Assembly: GCF_024519315.1 (NCBI RefSeq)
Contig: NZ_JANIIC010000004.1
Span: 1 to 64,000, forward strand
Length of the DNA stretch: 64,000 bases
Reading direction: 5' to 3'
From: Streptomyces malaysiensis subsp. samsunensis
GTDB lineage: Bacteria; Actinomycetota; Actinomycetes; Streptomycetales; Streptomycetaceae
Part shown: one piece after another, positions 52,757 to 61,584 of the stretch
Numbering within the stretch: position 1 is the first letter of the stretch
Layout: each line of letters opens with the position of its first letter
Made by a program: the position numbers and the translations under genes
Notes under the pieces: model-generated
What the model was told of the DNA's origin: nothing
The model's database searches: none
Seen by the model: only the letters and a program-made list of their open reading frames with translations

Positions 52757-53773
52757 ATGATGCCGATACACACGATGAGGGCGATCCGGCTGCACGAGTT
52801 CGGCGGCCCCGAGGTGCTGCGTCATGAGGAGGTGCCGGTTCCCGAACCGGGGCCGGGCGAGGTGCTCGTACGCGTGCACGCGGTCGGCATCAACCCTCCT
52901 GACTGGTACGCACGCGAGGGGATGCCCGACGTACCTCCCGAGCTCAAGCCCCCGTTCGATCTCCCCCTGATTCCGGGGACCGATGTCTCGGGCGTCGTGG
53001 AAGCCGTCGCCGCCGACGTCAACGGCTTCGTGGTCGGAGACGAGGTGGTCGGGCTTCTGCGCTTCCCGACCGCTCTGCAAGGCAGCGCGTACGCCGAGTA
53101 CGTCACCGCGCCGGCCTCCGACCTCGCCCGTAAGCCGGCTGCCATCGATCACGTACACGCCGCCGGCCTGCCCATGTCGGGGCTGACGGCGTGGCAGTTC
53201 TTGATCGAGCTCGGGCACGGCCACCCCTCGCCGTTCCAAGAGGCCCCGCACCGCCCGATGGCGCTCGACGGCGAGACCACGGTGCTCATCAATGGCGCCG
53301 CCGGTGGTGTGGGGCACCTCGCTCTCCAACTGGCCAAGTGGAAGGGGGCCCGCGTCATCGCCGTGGCCTCCGGAGCCCATGAGGCGTTCCTGCGCAAGCT
53401 GGGCGCCGACGAGTTCATCGACTACACCAAGGACCGGCCCGAGGAAGTCGCCCGTGACGTCGATCTCGTCCTGGACACCGTCGGGGGTCCCGACAGCAGG
53501 CGCTTCCTGCGCACCCTCGAGCGCGGCGGGTCCCTCTACCCGGTGTACTTCGGCGAGTTCGACGACGAGGAGAACGCGGAGCTGGGCGTCACGGTCACGG
53601 CCACCCAGGTCCGCTCGAACGGCGCGCAACTCGCTGAACTGGGACGCCTGCTCGACGCGGGCACGGTTCGCGTCGCAGTGGACAGCACGTTTCCGCTCGC
53701 GGAGGCCCGAGCGGCGCACGAACGCGCCGCCCGGGGGCATATCCAAGGCAAGATCGTGCTCACGGTCGCTTAG
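52757..53773 (+). CDS. NADPH:quinone reductase / MDR oxidoreductase (zinc-independent)
   Basis: A 338-residue medium-chain reductase with 'RAIRLHEFGGPEVLRHEEVP', 'VGINPPDWYAREG', 'IPGTDVSGVVEAVAADVNGF' and the cofactor loop 'LINGAAGGVGHLALQLAKWK'. Zinc ligands are absent. GGAGA precedes ATG 52757. It is regulated, most probably, by the divergent TetR protein through the triple operator, in the manner of electrophile- or quinone-responsive pairs. It is paralogous in type to the reductase gene at 48312-49331. Confidence 0.92.
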   Translation: MMPIHTMRAIRLHEFGGPEVLRHEEVPVPEPGPGEVLVRVHAVGINPPDWYAREGMPDVPPELKPPFDLPLIPGTDVSGVVEAVAADVNGFVVGDEVVGLLRFPTALQGSAYAEYVTAPASDLARKPAAIDHVHAAGLPMSGLTAWQFLIELGHGHPSPFQEAPHRPMALDGETTVLINGAAGGVGHLALQLAKWKGARVIAVASGAHEAFLRKLGADEFIDYTKDRPEEVARDVDLVLDTVGGPDSRRFLRTLERGGSLYPVYFGEFDDEENAELGVTVTATQVRSNGAQLAELGRLLDAGTVRVAVDSTFPLAEARAAHERAARGHIQGKIVLTVA

Positions 53774-53849
53774 GGACGAGCCGTTTCACGGACGCGCTGT
53801 ACGAGATGAAGCGCCTGGGCCCCGAGACGCGTGGTGGCATTGGCGCGCC

Positions 53850-54773
53850 CTACTGGTGGAGGGCTTTGCGTTGCGCCGGGCTGAGACGGTCCGGTCTCGT
53901 GGTGAGGGTGTACGTCCGGGGCCCGACGGTCCTCAGGGCGAGGGGATCGGCGATGGCCGGTTTGCGTCGGATCGCGTCCAGGGCGGCGGTGGCGCGGTCT
54001 TCGGGCCAATCGAGCGCGGTGGCCAGCGTGCCCAGGGTGAGCGGTCGGTCGGCGTGCACGAGGGCGGCGAGCACGGTCAGCGCGTCGTACACGGCGGCCT
54101 CGGTGAGGGTGCTGCCGCTCATCTGCTCGCTGAGCCAGGCGAAGAACCGGCCCATCGCGCCGAGTCGGGTGCCGGCCGTCGTGTCGGTGCCGAAGATCTC
54201 GACGCCCCGCCGTGCGGCGGTTGCGATCTTCGAGTGTGCGCCGGTGTCGGCCTGCCACGCCCGGAGCCAGGCGTCGTCGTCGATGACGTACCGTTCGCGG
54301 CGCCCGCCGGGATCCGGCCGGCGCACCACCAGTTCCATGGCTTCGAGGTGGCCGATGGACTTGGATACCGATGCGGGACTGACCTCCAGCCGACGCACCA
54401 GGTCGGCTGCCGTCAGGCCGTCGGCGTCGGCGGTGAGCAGGCAGACGAACACCCGGGAGGTCATCCGGGGCAGACCGGTCGCGGCCAGCAGCGTCGCGAA
54501 CTGGTCCACGAAGCCGCGCACCACCTCGGCCGGCTGCTCGCCAGGCGCCGACTCGGCGGGCCGGGCCGGCTTGCGGCCGCGCGCACGGTGGCCGGAGACC
54601 CGCTGTGCGTGGTCGGCGACATAGTCGCCGGACGCCCCGTTGCGTGCGACCTCGCGACTGATCGTGGACGTCGGTCGGCCGAGCCGTCGGCCGATCTCGG
54701 CGTACCCGAGCCCTTCGGCCAGCCACGCCGCGATCCTCCGGCGATCCTCGTGGGTCAGCCTGCCTCCTGGCAC
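53850..54773 (-). CDS. Two-HTH regulator: transposase-like HTH fused to a MarR/GbsR-type domain
   Basis: A 307-residue protein. Residues 1-50 ('LTHEDRRRIAAWLAEGLGYA', 'EIGRRLGRPTSTISREVARN') form the helix-turn-helix of IS30-type transposases, but no transposase catalytic core follows. From about residue 80 a MarR/GbsR-like winged helix appears ('VFVCLLTADADGLTAADLVR', 'LEVSPASVSKSIGHLEAMEL'), then a C-terminal effector region. GTG 54773 has a GA-rich ribosome-binding region. Such fusions are common as stand-alone Streptomyces regulators; the target is unknown. Confidence 0.82.
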   Translation of the reverse strand: MPGGRLTHEDRRRIAAWLAEGLGYAEIGRRLGRPTSTISREVARNGASGDYVADHAQRVSGHRARGRKPARPAESAPGEQPAEVVRGFVDQFATLLAATGLPRMTSRVFVCLLTADADGLTAADLVRRLEVSPASVSKSIGHLEAMELVVRRPDPGGRRERYVIDDDAWLRAWQADTGAHSKIATAARRGVEIFGTDTTAGTRLGAMGRFFAWLSEQMSGSTLTEAAVYDALTVLAALVHADRPLTLGTLATALDWPEDRATAALDAIRRKPAIADPLALRTVGPRTYTLTTRPDRLSPAQRKALHQ

Positions 54774-54805
54774 CGATGCGACTCCTCTCCTCGCGTTCAG
54801 AGCGT

Positions 54806-55423
54806 TCAGGGGCGCGGGAACGCCGGCACCGTCGACTTCCCGCTCTTCGGCAGGAAGGTGACCGGTGCGCCCTTGGTCGTCGAGCGGGTGGTGATGTAGG
54901 TGTAGTTCATCGCCTCCATATGGGTCTGGCCGGAGGTCAGGAACTGCATCATCGTGGTGTGGCCCTTGGCCACCTTGGAGTTGGCGACGATCTTCTTCCA
55001 GAGCTGGTCTATTTCCGCCCGGGACTTGCCGTGCTCCAGCCAGTAGTGGGTGACGTTCTCGTACCAGTCGCTGTCGCTGACCTCCAGAGTGATGCGCCCC
55101 TTGTACTTGGGGTCGGCGAGCTCCTCCCAGCTCGTCGGTTCCTCACCGGGCTTGATGAGGCGGGTGTTCCAGGCCGGGTGGAAGATGTTGAGGCGGGTGG
55201 CGGTCCAGGTGGCGAACTTGCCGGTCTTCTCCACCTTGTCGAGGGCGGAGCCGTCGTACTTGGCGAGCAGCTTGTTGTCGGAGAGCGCCACCATTTCGCG
55301 GAAGTTGGTCTCCACCGCGTCCGCGCCCGCCCTGCGGGCCTGCGACTCCTGAAGGGTGCGCTGGAGGACCGTCTCGGAGTTACCGCGGAAGACGGTGACA
55401 TGGATGCCGGTGTCTCTCTCGAA
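54806..55423 (-). pseudogene. Internal fragment of an iron(III)-type ABC substrate-binding protein
   Basis: About 205 codons read as the middle of a periplasmic-binding-fold lipoprotein of the Fbp/AfuA type: 'FERDTGIHVTVFRGNSETVL', 'TATRLNIFHPAWNTR', 'YKGRITLEVSDSDWYENVTH' and 'GQTHMEAMNYTYIT'. The signal peptide and the first lobe start are missing, and the protein stops right after 'TFLPKSGKSTVPAFPRP', where full-length relatives continue. A GTG at 55315 could start a shorter product, but without its export signal it would be useless. Its codons are less G/C-biased at third positions than those of its neighbours. Confidence 0.75.
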
Positions 55424-55432
55424 CGGGCCCGG

Positions 55433-55590
55433 GGGAGGAAGGCCGCACCGGCCGCGGTGAGCCTGCTGCCCTGGGTGGTGCGTTCCAGCAGGCGCACCCC
55501 CGGTGCGTATTCCAGTCGCTGGATCTGGCGGCTCAGGAAGGGCTGGGCGACGTGCAGCGCCGCCGCTGCCCGGGCGAATCTGACCTGCTG
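55433..55590 (-). pseudogene. N-terminal fragment of a LysR-family regulator
   Basis: In a different frame from the binding-protein fragment, about 50 codons encode the recognition region of a LysR helix-turn-helix: 'RFARAAAALHVAQPFLSRQI', 'QRLEYAPGVRLLERTTQG', 'SRLTAAGAAFLPRA'. There is no effector domain. It abuts the binding-protein fragment almost directly, so a deletion joined two dead genes. The 55591-55819 stretch upstream shows nothing recognisable. Confidence 0.7.
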
Positions 55591-55819
55591 CGCAGTTGGG
55601 TCAGCGACACCATCGCCGGTTACGAGCCGGATTTCGTCCGGCACCCGCTGGCACAAACGTGGCAGATGCCGCCGTCGATGCTGAGTGAACGTGGCCGCGA
55701 TCTTTCCGTCGCCGCCACTCGGCCGGGTTTGGTTCCCGTCGCCACTGAGGATTTCCGCTTTCCCGGGAGCGAGGTCCCCGGCGGGGCCGACATGGTCGGT
55801 CACGCCGGGGATCGGCGTT

Positions 55820-56767
55820 TCACGGATGGCTGGTCAGGTAGCCGCCCATCGAGGTGAAGTACTCCGTCGCGGCCCACTCCCGGCCGTCCTCGGTCCGTAC
55901 GCGTGTGATGGCCAGGCCGTGGTTGCGGCCGGTGCGCGCGTCGGCTCCGGCGACGATGACCACGCCGTCGCCCTCGCGGTAGAAGATGCGTCCGGGAGTG
56001 CCGCCGTAGCGGCCCTCGGACACCACCGCGGCGAGGATCTCGAGACGCTTGCCCTTGTGGAAGGTGAAGGCGCTGGGGTACGGCTCGGACTGGGCGCGGA
56101 CCAGGCGCTGGAGGTCCTCCGTGGGCCAGGTCCAGTCGATGCGGCTGTCCTCGATGGACCGCTTGTGGAAGAAGCTGGCCCGGGACCGGTCCTGCTTGGT
56201 GAACTCCGTCTGCCCGGCGGCGATGAGGTCGAGCGCGCCGATGGTGACCGGGGCGATGAGGTCGACGGTCTTGTGGAAGAGATCGGTGGCGGTGTCCGTG
56301 GGCCCGACCGGAACCGCCTCCTGCCGCACGATGTCGCCGGCGTCGAGTTCGTCGTTCATCATGTGCGCGGTGACGCCCACTTCGGACTCGCCGTTGATCA
56401 GTGCCCAGATCAGCGGGGAGAAGCCGGCGTACTTCGGCAGCAGCGCGTCATGGACGTTCAGCGTGCCGTGGCGCGGGAGGCCGAAGATGCGCGGCGGGAT
56501 CCAGGTCCGCCAGTTGTTGGCCACGATGATGTCCGGGTCCGCCTCCTTGAGGCGCTCGAACAGTTCGTCGTCATCGGGACGGTTGCGGAGCAGCACCGGG
56601 ACGCCGTGCTCCTCGGCCAGGTCGGCGACCGAGTCGCTCCAGATCTTCTCGTACGCGTGATCGCTCTTGGGGTGTGTCACGACCAGTACCACGTCGTGTT
56701 CGGAGTCCAGGAGGGCTTGCAGGGTGCGGTGCCCCCAGGTCTGGTAACCGAACATGACGACCCGCAT
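55820..56767 (-). CDS. cchA: N5-hydroxyornithine formyltransferase of a coelichelin-type siderophore pathway
   Basis: The 315-residue protein belongs to the methionyl-tRNA formyltransferase family: N-terminal fold 'MRVVMFGYQTWGHRTLQALL', the catalytic N-x-H in 'LNVHDALLPKYAGFSPLIWA' and the following aspartate in 'MNDELDAGDIV'. It is divergent from the ornithine monooxygenase gene and followed by siderophore transport genes, exactly as cchA is in the coelichelin cluster of S. coelicolor. The predicted role is formylation of N5-hydroxyornithine before use by the siderophore NRPS. ATG 56767 has GAGGAGG upstream, and an iron box lies about 40 bp before the start. Confidence 0.9.
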   Translation of the reverse strand: MRVVMFGYQTWGHRTLQALLDSEHDVVLVVTHPKSDHAYEKIWSDSVADLAEEHGVPVLLRNRPDDDELFERLKEADPDIIVANNWRTWIPPRIFGLPRHGTLNVHDALLPKYAGFSPLIWALINGESEVGVTAHMMNDELDAGDIVRQEAVPVGPTDTATDLFHKTVDLIAPVTIGALDLIAAGQTEFTKQDRSRASFFHKRSIEDSRIDWTWPTEDLQRLVRAQSEPYPSAFTFHKGKRLEILAAVVSEGRYGGTPGRIFYREGDGVVIVAGADARTGRNHGLAITRVRTEDGREWAATEYFTSMGGYLTSHP

Positions 56768-56805
56768 GGGGTTCCTCCTCGAGGCAGGGAATGGCCGTGG
56801 TCAGT

Positions 56806-56824
56806 AAAGCAAGGCTTACCTAAG
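56806..56824 (-). promoter_or_regulatory. Iron box (DmdR1/IdeR-type) upstream of the formyltransferase gene
   Basis: Read on the minus strand the 19-mer is TTAGGTAAGCCTTGCTTTA. The first half fits the actinobacterial consensus TTAGGTTAGGCTAACCTAA well and the second half is weak. Its place 39 bp before the start suggests iron-dependent repression. Confidence 0.75.
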
Positions 56825-56919
56825 TGGTCAACGGGGTGTCCGTGGACAGCCGTTGGTGGCCGTGTGCTTCCGGCTGTTCGCTCCCGGCCATCGGTTCGAC
56901 TCTGGACAGTCGGATGACA

Positions 56920-56938
56920 TGAGCTTAGCCTTACCTAA
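56920..56938 (+). promoter_or_regulatory. Iron box (DmdR1/IdeR-type) upstream of the monooxygenase gene
   Basis: The 19-mer TGAGCTTAGCCTTACCTAA keeps a good right half-site (CCTTACCTAA) and a poorer left half. It lies about 100 bp before the monooxygenase start and serves the other direction of the divergent promoter. Confidence 0.7.
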
Positions 56939-57043
56939 GTTTTGGGCCGTGGCTCTTCGACGTGCCCGACTTCCGTACTTCCTGATGCTCGACCCTGGGC
57001 CGGCCGTCCCGCATGGCGGCCGCCCCCGCACGATGGGAGTGAC

Positions 57044-58399
57044 ATGGCACAGGCTCGTCCTGGCGACGCCCCTTTGATCCACGACCTCATTGGCATCGGC
57101 TTCGGGCCGTCCAACGTGGCCATGGCGATCGCACTCAGCGAGCACAACGCAGGCGTCGGGAGGGAGGAAGCGGTCACCGCTCACTTCTTCGAGCAACAGC
57201 CGCGCTTCGGCTGGCACCGAGGCATGCTCATCGACGACGCGACCATGCAGGTGTCCTTCCTCAAGGACCTGGTGACGCTCCGGAATCCCGCCAGCGAGTA
57301 CAGCTTCCTGTGCTACCTCCAGAGCAGGGGACGGCTGATCGACTTCATCAATCACAAGAACCTCTTCCCGCTGCGGGTGGAGTTCCACGACTACTTCGAG
57401 TGGGCCGCCGGCAAGGTCGACGACATGGTCTCCTACGGTCATGAGGTCGTCGGCGTGATGCCCGTCCTGCGCGACGGCGCCGTGGAGTATCTGGACGTGA
57501 CGGTTCGCTCGGGGGAGGGGCTCGCCGTCCACCGGGCGCGCAACCTCGTCATCGGCACCGGTCTGCGTCCCCTGATGCCGGAGGGCGTGGAGCGCGGCGA
57601 CCGCGTCTGGCACAACTCCGAACTGATGGTGAAGGTCGATGAGCTGGAGTCCACATCGCCCTCCCGGTTCATCGTCGTGGGAGCCGGACAGAGCGCCGCG
57701 GAGAACGTCGCCTACCTGCACCGCCGCTTTCCCCGGGCCGAGGTCTGCGCGGTCTTCTCCCGCTACGGCTACAGCCCCGCCGACGACAGCAGCTTCGCCA
57801 ACCGGATCTTCGACCCCGGGGCCGTCGACGAGTTCTTCACCGCACCGGAGAACGTCAAGCGCCGGCTGATGGACTACCACGGCAACACCAACTACTCCGT
57901 GGTGGACATCGACCTGATCGACGACCTGTACCGGCAGATGTACCAGGAGAAGGTCCTCGGCGCCGAACGCCTGCGCTTCCTCAACGTGTCGCGGCTCGTG
58001 GACGTCAAGGAGACCCCGGACAAGGTCCGGGCCACCGTCTCGTCCCTCGTCACCGGCGAGGAGACCCCCCTGGACGCGGACGTCGTGGTCTTCGCCACCG
58101 GCTACAGCCCCGCCGACCCCGTCGGCGTGCTCGGTGAGGTCGCGGACCGCTGCCTCCGCGACGAGGACGGCCGCGTCCGCGTCGAGCGCGACTACCGCAT
58201 CGCGACCGGCACCGATCTGCGCTGCGGCATCTATCTGCAAGGCGGCACGGAGCACACGCACGGCATCACATCGTCCCTGCTGTCCAACACCGCCATCAGG
58301 GTCGGCGAGATCCTGGACTCGCTCCTCGGCCGGGGCCTCGCGCCCGCTTCCGGCGAGGCCCGGACGGTCGCCGACGGAACCGGCAGCACCGCCCGCTGA
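57044..58399 (+). CDS. cchB: L-ornithine N5-monooxygenase
   Basis: A 451-residue flavin monooxygenase of the SidA/PvdA/IucD family. It has the FAD motif 'DLIGIGFGPSNVAMAIALSE', the NADPH motif 'FIVVGAGQSAAENVAYLHRR', the substrate-side 'WHRGMLIDDATMQVSFLKDL' and the C-terminal 'VVFATGYSP'. It hydroxylates the side-chain nitrogen of ornithine, the first step toward hydroxamate siderophores. ATG 57044 follows GGGAG closely. Position next to the formyltransferase and before two permease genes reproduces the coelichelin order. Confidence 0.95.
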   Translation: MAQARPGDAPLIHDLIGIGFGPSNVAMAIALSEHNAGVGREEAVTAHFFEQQPRFGWHRGMLIDDATMQVSFLKDLVTLRNPASEYSFLCYLQSRGRLIDFINHKNLFPLRVEFHDYFEWAAGKVDDMVSYGHEVVGVMPVLRDGAVEYLDVTVRSGEGLAVHRARNLVIGTGLRPLMPEGVERGDRVWHNSELMVKVDELESTSPSRFIVVGAGQSAAENVAYLHRRFPRAEVCAVFSRYGYSPADDSSFANRIFDPGAVDEFFTAPENVKRRLMDYHGNTNYSVVDIDLIDDLYRQMYQEKVLGAERLRFLNVSRLVDVKETPDKVRATVSSLVTGEETPLDADVVVFATGYSPADPVGVLGEVADRCLRDEDGRVRVERDYRIATGTDLRCGIYLQGGTEHTHGITSSLLSNTAIRVGEILDSLLGRGLAPASGEARTVADGTGSTAR

Positions 58400-58478
58400 T
58401 CCGCCCGACCGGTTCAGCCACACACCGCCGCACACCGCCGCGCCCCCGCCCGGAAGCAAAGGGATAACGTACGTCGAC

Positions 58479-59537
58479 ATGGGCACGATCGAAGTCGAGC
58501 GCCCCGCGCCCAGGGGCCCAACACAGGCCCGTCACAGGCGAGTTGTGGGTCTGGGCACGCTTGTGGTGATCCTCGTGATCACGGGGGCGGTGTCGTTGGC
58601 CGTCGGCGCGCGGGCGTTGAGCCCCGCCGAGGTGTGGCACGGGCTGTTCGGGGGACCGGACGCCGACCAGCGGCTCACCGAGATCAGGCTCATCGTGCGG
58701 ACCGTGCGGGTACCCCGGACGGTGCTCGCGATCGTGGCGGGCATCGCCCTGGGGGTCGGCGGAGCGCTGATCCAGGGATACACGCGCAACCCGATCGCCG
58801 ACACGGGCCTGCTGGGCGTGAACTCCGGTGCCTCGTTCGCGGTGGTGACGGTGATCGCCGTGTTCGGGCTCGCCAACCCGTTCCAGTACGTCTGGTTCGC
58901 CTTCCTGGGGGCGGCGGTCGCCGGTGTCGTCGTGTTCGGGCTGGCCAGCATCGGCCGGGGGGCGGGCAATCCGTTGACGCTCGCACTGGCCGGACAGGGG
59001 ATCACGGTGTTCCTCGCGGCGATGACCACGGCCGTCTCGCTGTCGGACAAGGCGGCGCTGAACGCGCTGCGGTTCTGGAACGCGGGCTCACCGGCCGGTG
59101 TCGGATTCGATGTCATCTGGCCGGTGTCCGCGTTCATCGCGGCCGGGCTGGTGCTGGCACTGATCACGCTGCCCGCGCTCAATCTGCTCAACCTGGGTGA
59201 CGATGTGGCGCGGGCGCTCGGGGTGAACATCGCACTGAGCCGGACCATCGGCATCGCCGCCATCACCCTGCTGGCCGGAGCGGCGACGGCGGCGTGCGGC
59301 CCCATCGCCTTCCTCGGGCTCATGGTGGCGCATGTGGCCCGCTACCTGACCGGGCCGGACTACCGCTGGCTGGTGCCGTACGCGGGGCTGCTCGGCGCCA
59401 TCGTCCTGCTGCTCTGCGACATCGTGGGACGCCTGGTGGTGCGGCCGGGCGAGTTGGACGCGGGTGTCCTCGTCGCCCTCCTCGGCGCCCCCTTCTTCGC
59501 GGTTCTGGTGTGGCGCGGAAAGTTCAAGAGCGTATGA
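58479..59537 (+). CDS. cchC: Ferri-siderophore ABC transporter permease (FecCD family)
   Basis: A 352-residue membrane protein with about nine hydrophobic segments, the family hallmark 'RVPRTVLAIVAGIALGVGGA' and 'TRNPIADTGLLGVNSGA', and the coupling sequence 'GPIAFLGLMVAHVARYLTG'. ATG 58479 has only a moderate ribosome-binding site (AAAGGGA, about 14 nt away). Its stop overlaps the next permease gene as ATGA. It is expected to form the inner-membrane channel with that partner. Confidence 0.92.
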   Translation: MGTIEVERPAPRGPTQARHRRVVGLGTLVVILVITGAVSLAVGARALSPAEVWHGLFGGPDADQRLTEIRLIVRTVRVPRTVLAIVAGIALGVGGALIQGYTRNPIADTGLLGVNSGASFAVVTVIAVFGLANPFQYVWFAFLGAAVAGVVVFGLASIGRGAGNPLTLALAGQGITVFLAAMTTAVSLSDKAALNALRFWNAGSPAGVGFDVIWPVSAFIAAGLVLALITLPALNLLNLGDDVARALGVNIALSRTIGIAAITLLAGAATAACGPIAFLGLMVAHVARYLTGPDYRWLVPYAGLLGAIVLLLCDIVGRLVVRPGELDAGVLVALLGAPFFAVLVWRGKFKSV

Positions 59538-60595
59538 ACGGGACCGAGGTGAAACCATCAGTGGCGCCGGGCGTCCGGCTCGGCCATGTGTCGTTCGTCT
59601 GGCGGCCCTGGGTCGCGCTGATCACGCTGCTGCTGGTGGCGGCGACCTTCCTGGTGTTCTGCCTGTCCATCGGCGTCGGGGACTTCCCCATCGGACTGCC
59701 CCGGGTGGCGGCCACGATCTTCGGCCGGGGCGAGCGGGTCGACGAGTTCGTGATCATGGACCTGCGGATGCCGCGCGCCCTGGCCGGGCTCGTCGTGGGC
59801 GTCGCGCTGGGGGTGTCCGGGGCGATCACGCAGTCCATCGCGCGCAATCCGCTGGCCAGCCCGGACATCCTGGGGATCACCGGGGGCGCCGGCGCGGTCG
59901 CGGTGTTCCTGGTGACGGTGTCGGGCGGGGCGGCCACGGCGGTCGTCGACGCCGTGGGGCTGTCCGCGGCGGCACTCGCGGGCGGTCTCGGTACGGGTCT
60001 GCTGGTGTACTTCCTGGCGTGGCGGCGCGGGCTGGACGGCTTCCGGCTCATCCTCATCGGCATCTCGGTGAGCGCCGTGATGGAGGCGATCACGACCTGG
60101 CTGCTGGCCTCGGCCGACATCAGGGATGTGGCCAGGGCCCAGGCATGGCTGATCGGCTCGCTGGACGACCGGTCATGGGAGGAGGTCCGGGTGGCGCTGT
60201 GGTGCTCGCTCGTCCTGCTGGCCGTCGTGACATGTGTCGCGTTCCAGTTCAAGCCGATGCAGCTCGGCGACGATGTCGCCGCGGGCCTGGGGGTCCGGTA
60301 CACGATGGTGCGGGCGGTCCTGCTGCTCTGCGCGGTGCTGCTGGCCGGTGTGGCGGTGAGCGCGGCCGGCCCGGTGCCGTTCGTCGCGCTGGTGGCGCCG
60401 CAGGTGGCGATGCGCATGGCGAGGTGCCCGACGCCGCCGATGGTCGCCTCGGGGATGGTGGGCGCGTTGCTGCTCATCGGCGCGGACCTGGTGGCGCGCA
60501 CGGCACTGCCGGTCGACCTCCCGGTCGGCGTGGTCACCGCCGCGATCGGCGGCCCGTTCCTTGTCTATCTGCTGGTGCGGGCGAACCGCGGGTAG
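59534..60595 (+). CDS. cchD: Ferri-siderophore ABC transporter permease (FecCD family)
   Basis: The second permease, 353 residues, with 'LRMPRALAGLVVGVALGVSG', 'ARNPLASPDILGITGGAGAV' and 'GPVPFVALVAPQVAMRMARC'. The ATGA overlap with the previous gene (59534-59537) implies translational coupling and equal amounts, as expected for a heterodimeric channel. Confidence 0.92.
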   Translation: MNGTEVKPSVAPGVRLGHVSFVWRPWVALITLLLVAATFLVFCLSIGVGDFPIGLPRVAATIFGRGERVDEFVIMDLRMPRALAGLVVGVALGVSGAITQSIARNPLASPDILGITGGAGAVAVFLVTVSGGAATAVVDAVGLSAAALAGGLGTGLLVYFLAWRRGLDGFRLILIGISVSAVMEAITTWLLASADIRDVARAQAWLIGSLDDRSWEEVRVALWCSLVLLAVVTCVAFQFKPMQLGDDVAAGLGVRYTMVRAVLLLCAVLLAGVAVSAAGPVPFVALVAPQVAMRMARCPTPPMVASGMVGALLLIGADLVARTALPVDLPVGVVTAAIGGPFLVYLLVRANRG

Positions 60596-60633
60596 CTGGT
60601 AAGAAGTCGGATGAGCCTGAATAAGGGGGCCTT

Positions 60634-61473
60634 GTGGTCGCTCAGTCCATCACCGGGACCGAGTGCGCGGTCGATGACACCTCACGGCTGGCAGCCAGGG
60701 GTATCGCGGTCGGGTACGGCGCCCGGACCGTCATCGACGATCTCGACGTCGCGATCCCGCCAGGGGTGGTCACCACGATCATCGGCCCCAACGGCTGCGG
60801 GAAGTCGACCCTGTTGCGCACCCTGTCACGGCTGCTCAGACCGGTCAGGGGAACGGTGCTGCTGGACGGCGACGACATCGTCAAGCTCAGGACCAGGGAC
60901 GTGGCGAAGAAGCTCGGTCTGCTGCCGCAGTCGCCGGTCGCCCCGGAGGGGCTGACCGTGTCCGACCTGGTGGCCAGGGGCCGCCATCCGCACCAGAGCT
61001 GGCTGCGCCAGTGGTCGTCGGACGATGCCGCCGTCGTGGCGCGCGCGCTGGCCATGACCGGGGTGTCCGACCTGGCCGACCGCCCGGTGGACTCACTCTC
61101 CGGCGGGCAGCGTCAGCGCGTCTGGATCTCGATGACGCTGGCTCAGGGCACCGATCTGCTGCTGCTTGACGAGCCGACGACCTATCTGGACCTGGCGCAT
61201 GCGATCGATGTGCTCGACCTGGTGGACGATCTGCACGAGTCGGGGTGCACCGTGGTCATGGTGCTGCACGACCTCAATCTGGCCACGCGCTACAGCGACA
61301 ACCTCATCGTGATGAAACAGGGCGCGATCCTGGCGCAGGGACACCCTCGGGAGGTGATCACCGCCGAGTTGCTGCACGAGGCGTTCGGGCTGCGCGCCAT
61401 GGTGATCGACGACCCGGTGGGGGACCGGCCGCTCATCGTGCCGATCGGCCGTACTCACGTCCAACTCGGCTAG
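60634..61473 (+). CDS. cchE: Ferri-siderophore ABC transporter ATP-binding protein
   Basis: The 279-residue ATPase has Walker A GPNGCGKST, the Q-loop in 'LGLLPQSPVAPEGLTV', the signature LSGGQRQRVW, Walker B 'DLLLLDEPTTYLD' and the switch histidine in 'VMVLHDLNLA'. It is of the FecE/FepC type. GTG 60634 follows AAGGGGG. It energises the two permeases encoded just upstream. Confidence 0.95.
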   Translation: MVAQSITGTECAVDDTSRLAARGIAVGYGARTVIDDLDVAIPPGVVTTIIGPNGCGKSTLLRTLSRLLRPVRGTVLLDGDDIVKLRTRDVAKKLGLLPQSPVAPEGLTVSDLVARGRHPHQSWLRQWSSDDAAVVARALAMTGVSDLADRPVDSLSGGQRQRVWISMTLAQGTDLLLLDEPTTYLDLAHAIDVLDLVDDLHESGCTVVMVLHDLNLATRYSDNLIVMKQGAILAQGHPREVITAELLHEAFGLRAMVIDDPVGDRPLIVPIGRTHVQLG

Positions 61474-61494
61474 ATCCTGCTCAGGTTATGTAGG

Positions 61495-61513
61495 TTAGGC
61501 TAGGCTTACCTCA
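61495..61513 (+). promoter_or_regulatory. Iron box upstream of the siderophore-binding-protein gene
   Basis: TTAGGCTAGGCTTACCTCA agrees with the 19-bp consensus TTAGGTTAGGCTAACCTAA at 16 positions, the best match in the window. It lies 72 bp before the lipoprotein start, so the binding-protein gene has its own iron-regulated promoter. Confidence 0.85.
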
Positions 61514-61584
61514 CCTGGTCACGGTAAGGTTTGCCTGCCCTAAGACAGGGCCGAGTGGACAGCGCGAAAGCAAGGGGATCCCGG

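Noticed and set aside
53850..54773. IS30 transposase / insertion sequence
   Set aside because: Only the N-terminal HTH resembles IS30; a MarR/GbsR domain follows in place of a DDE core, and there are no terminal inverted repeats.
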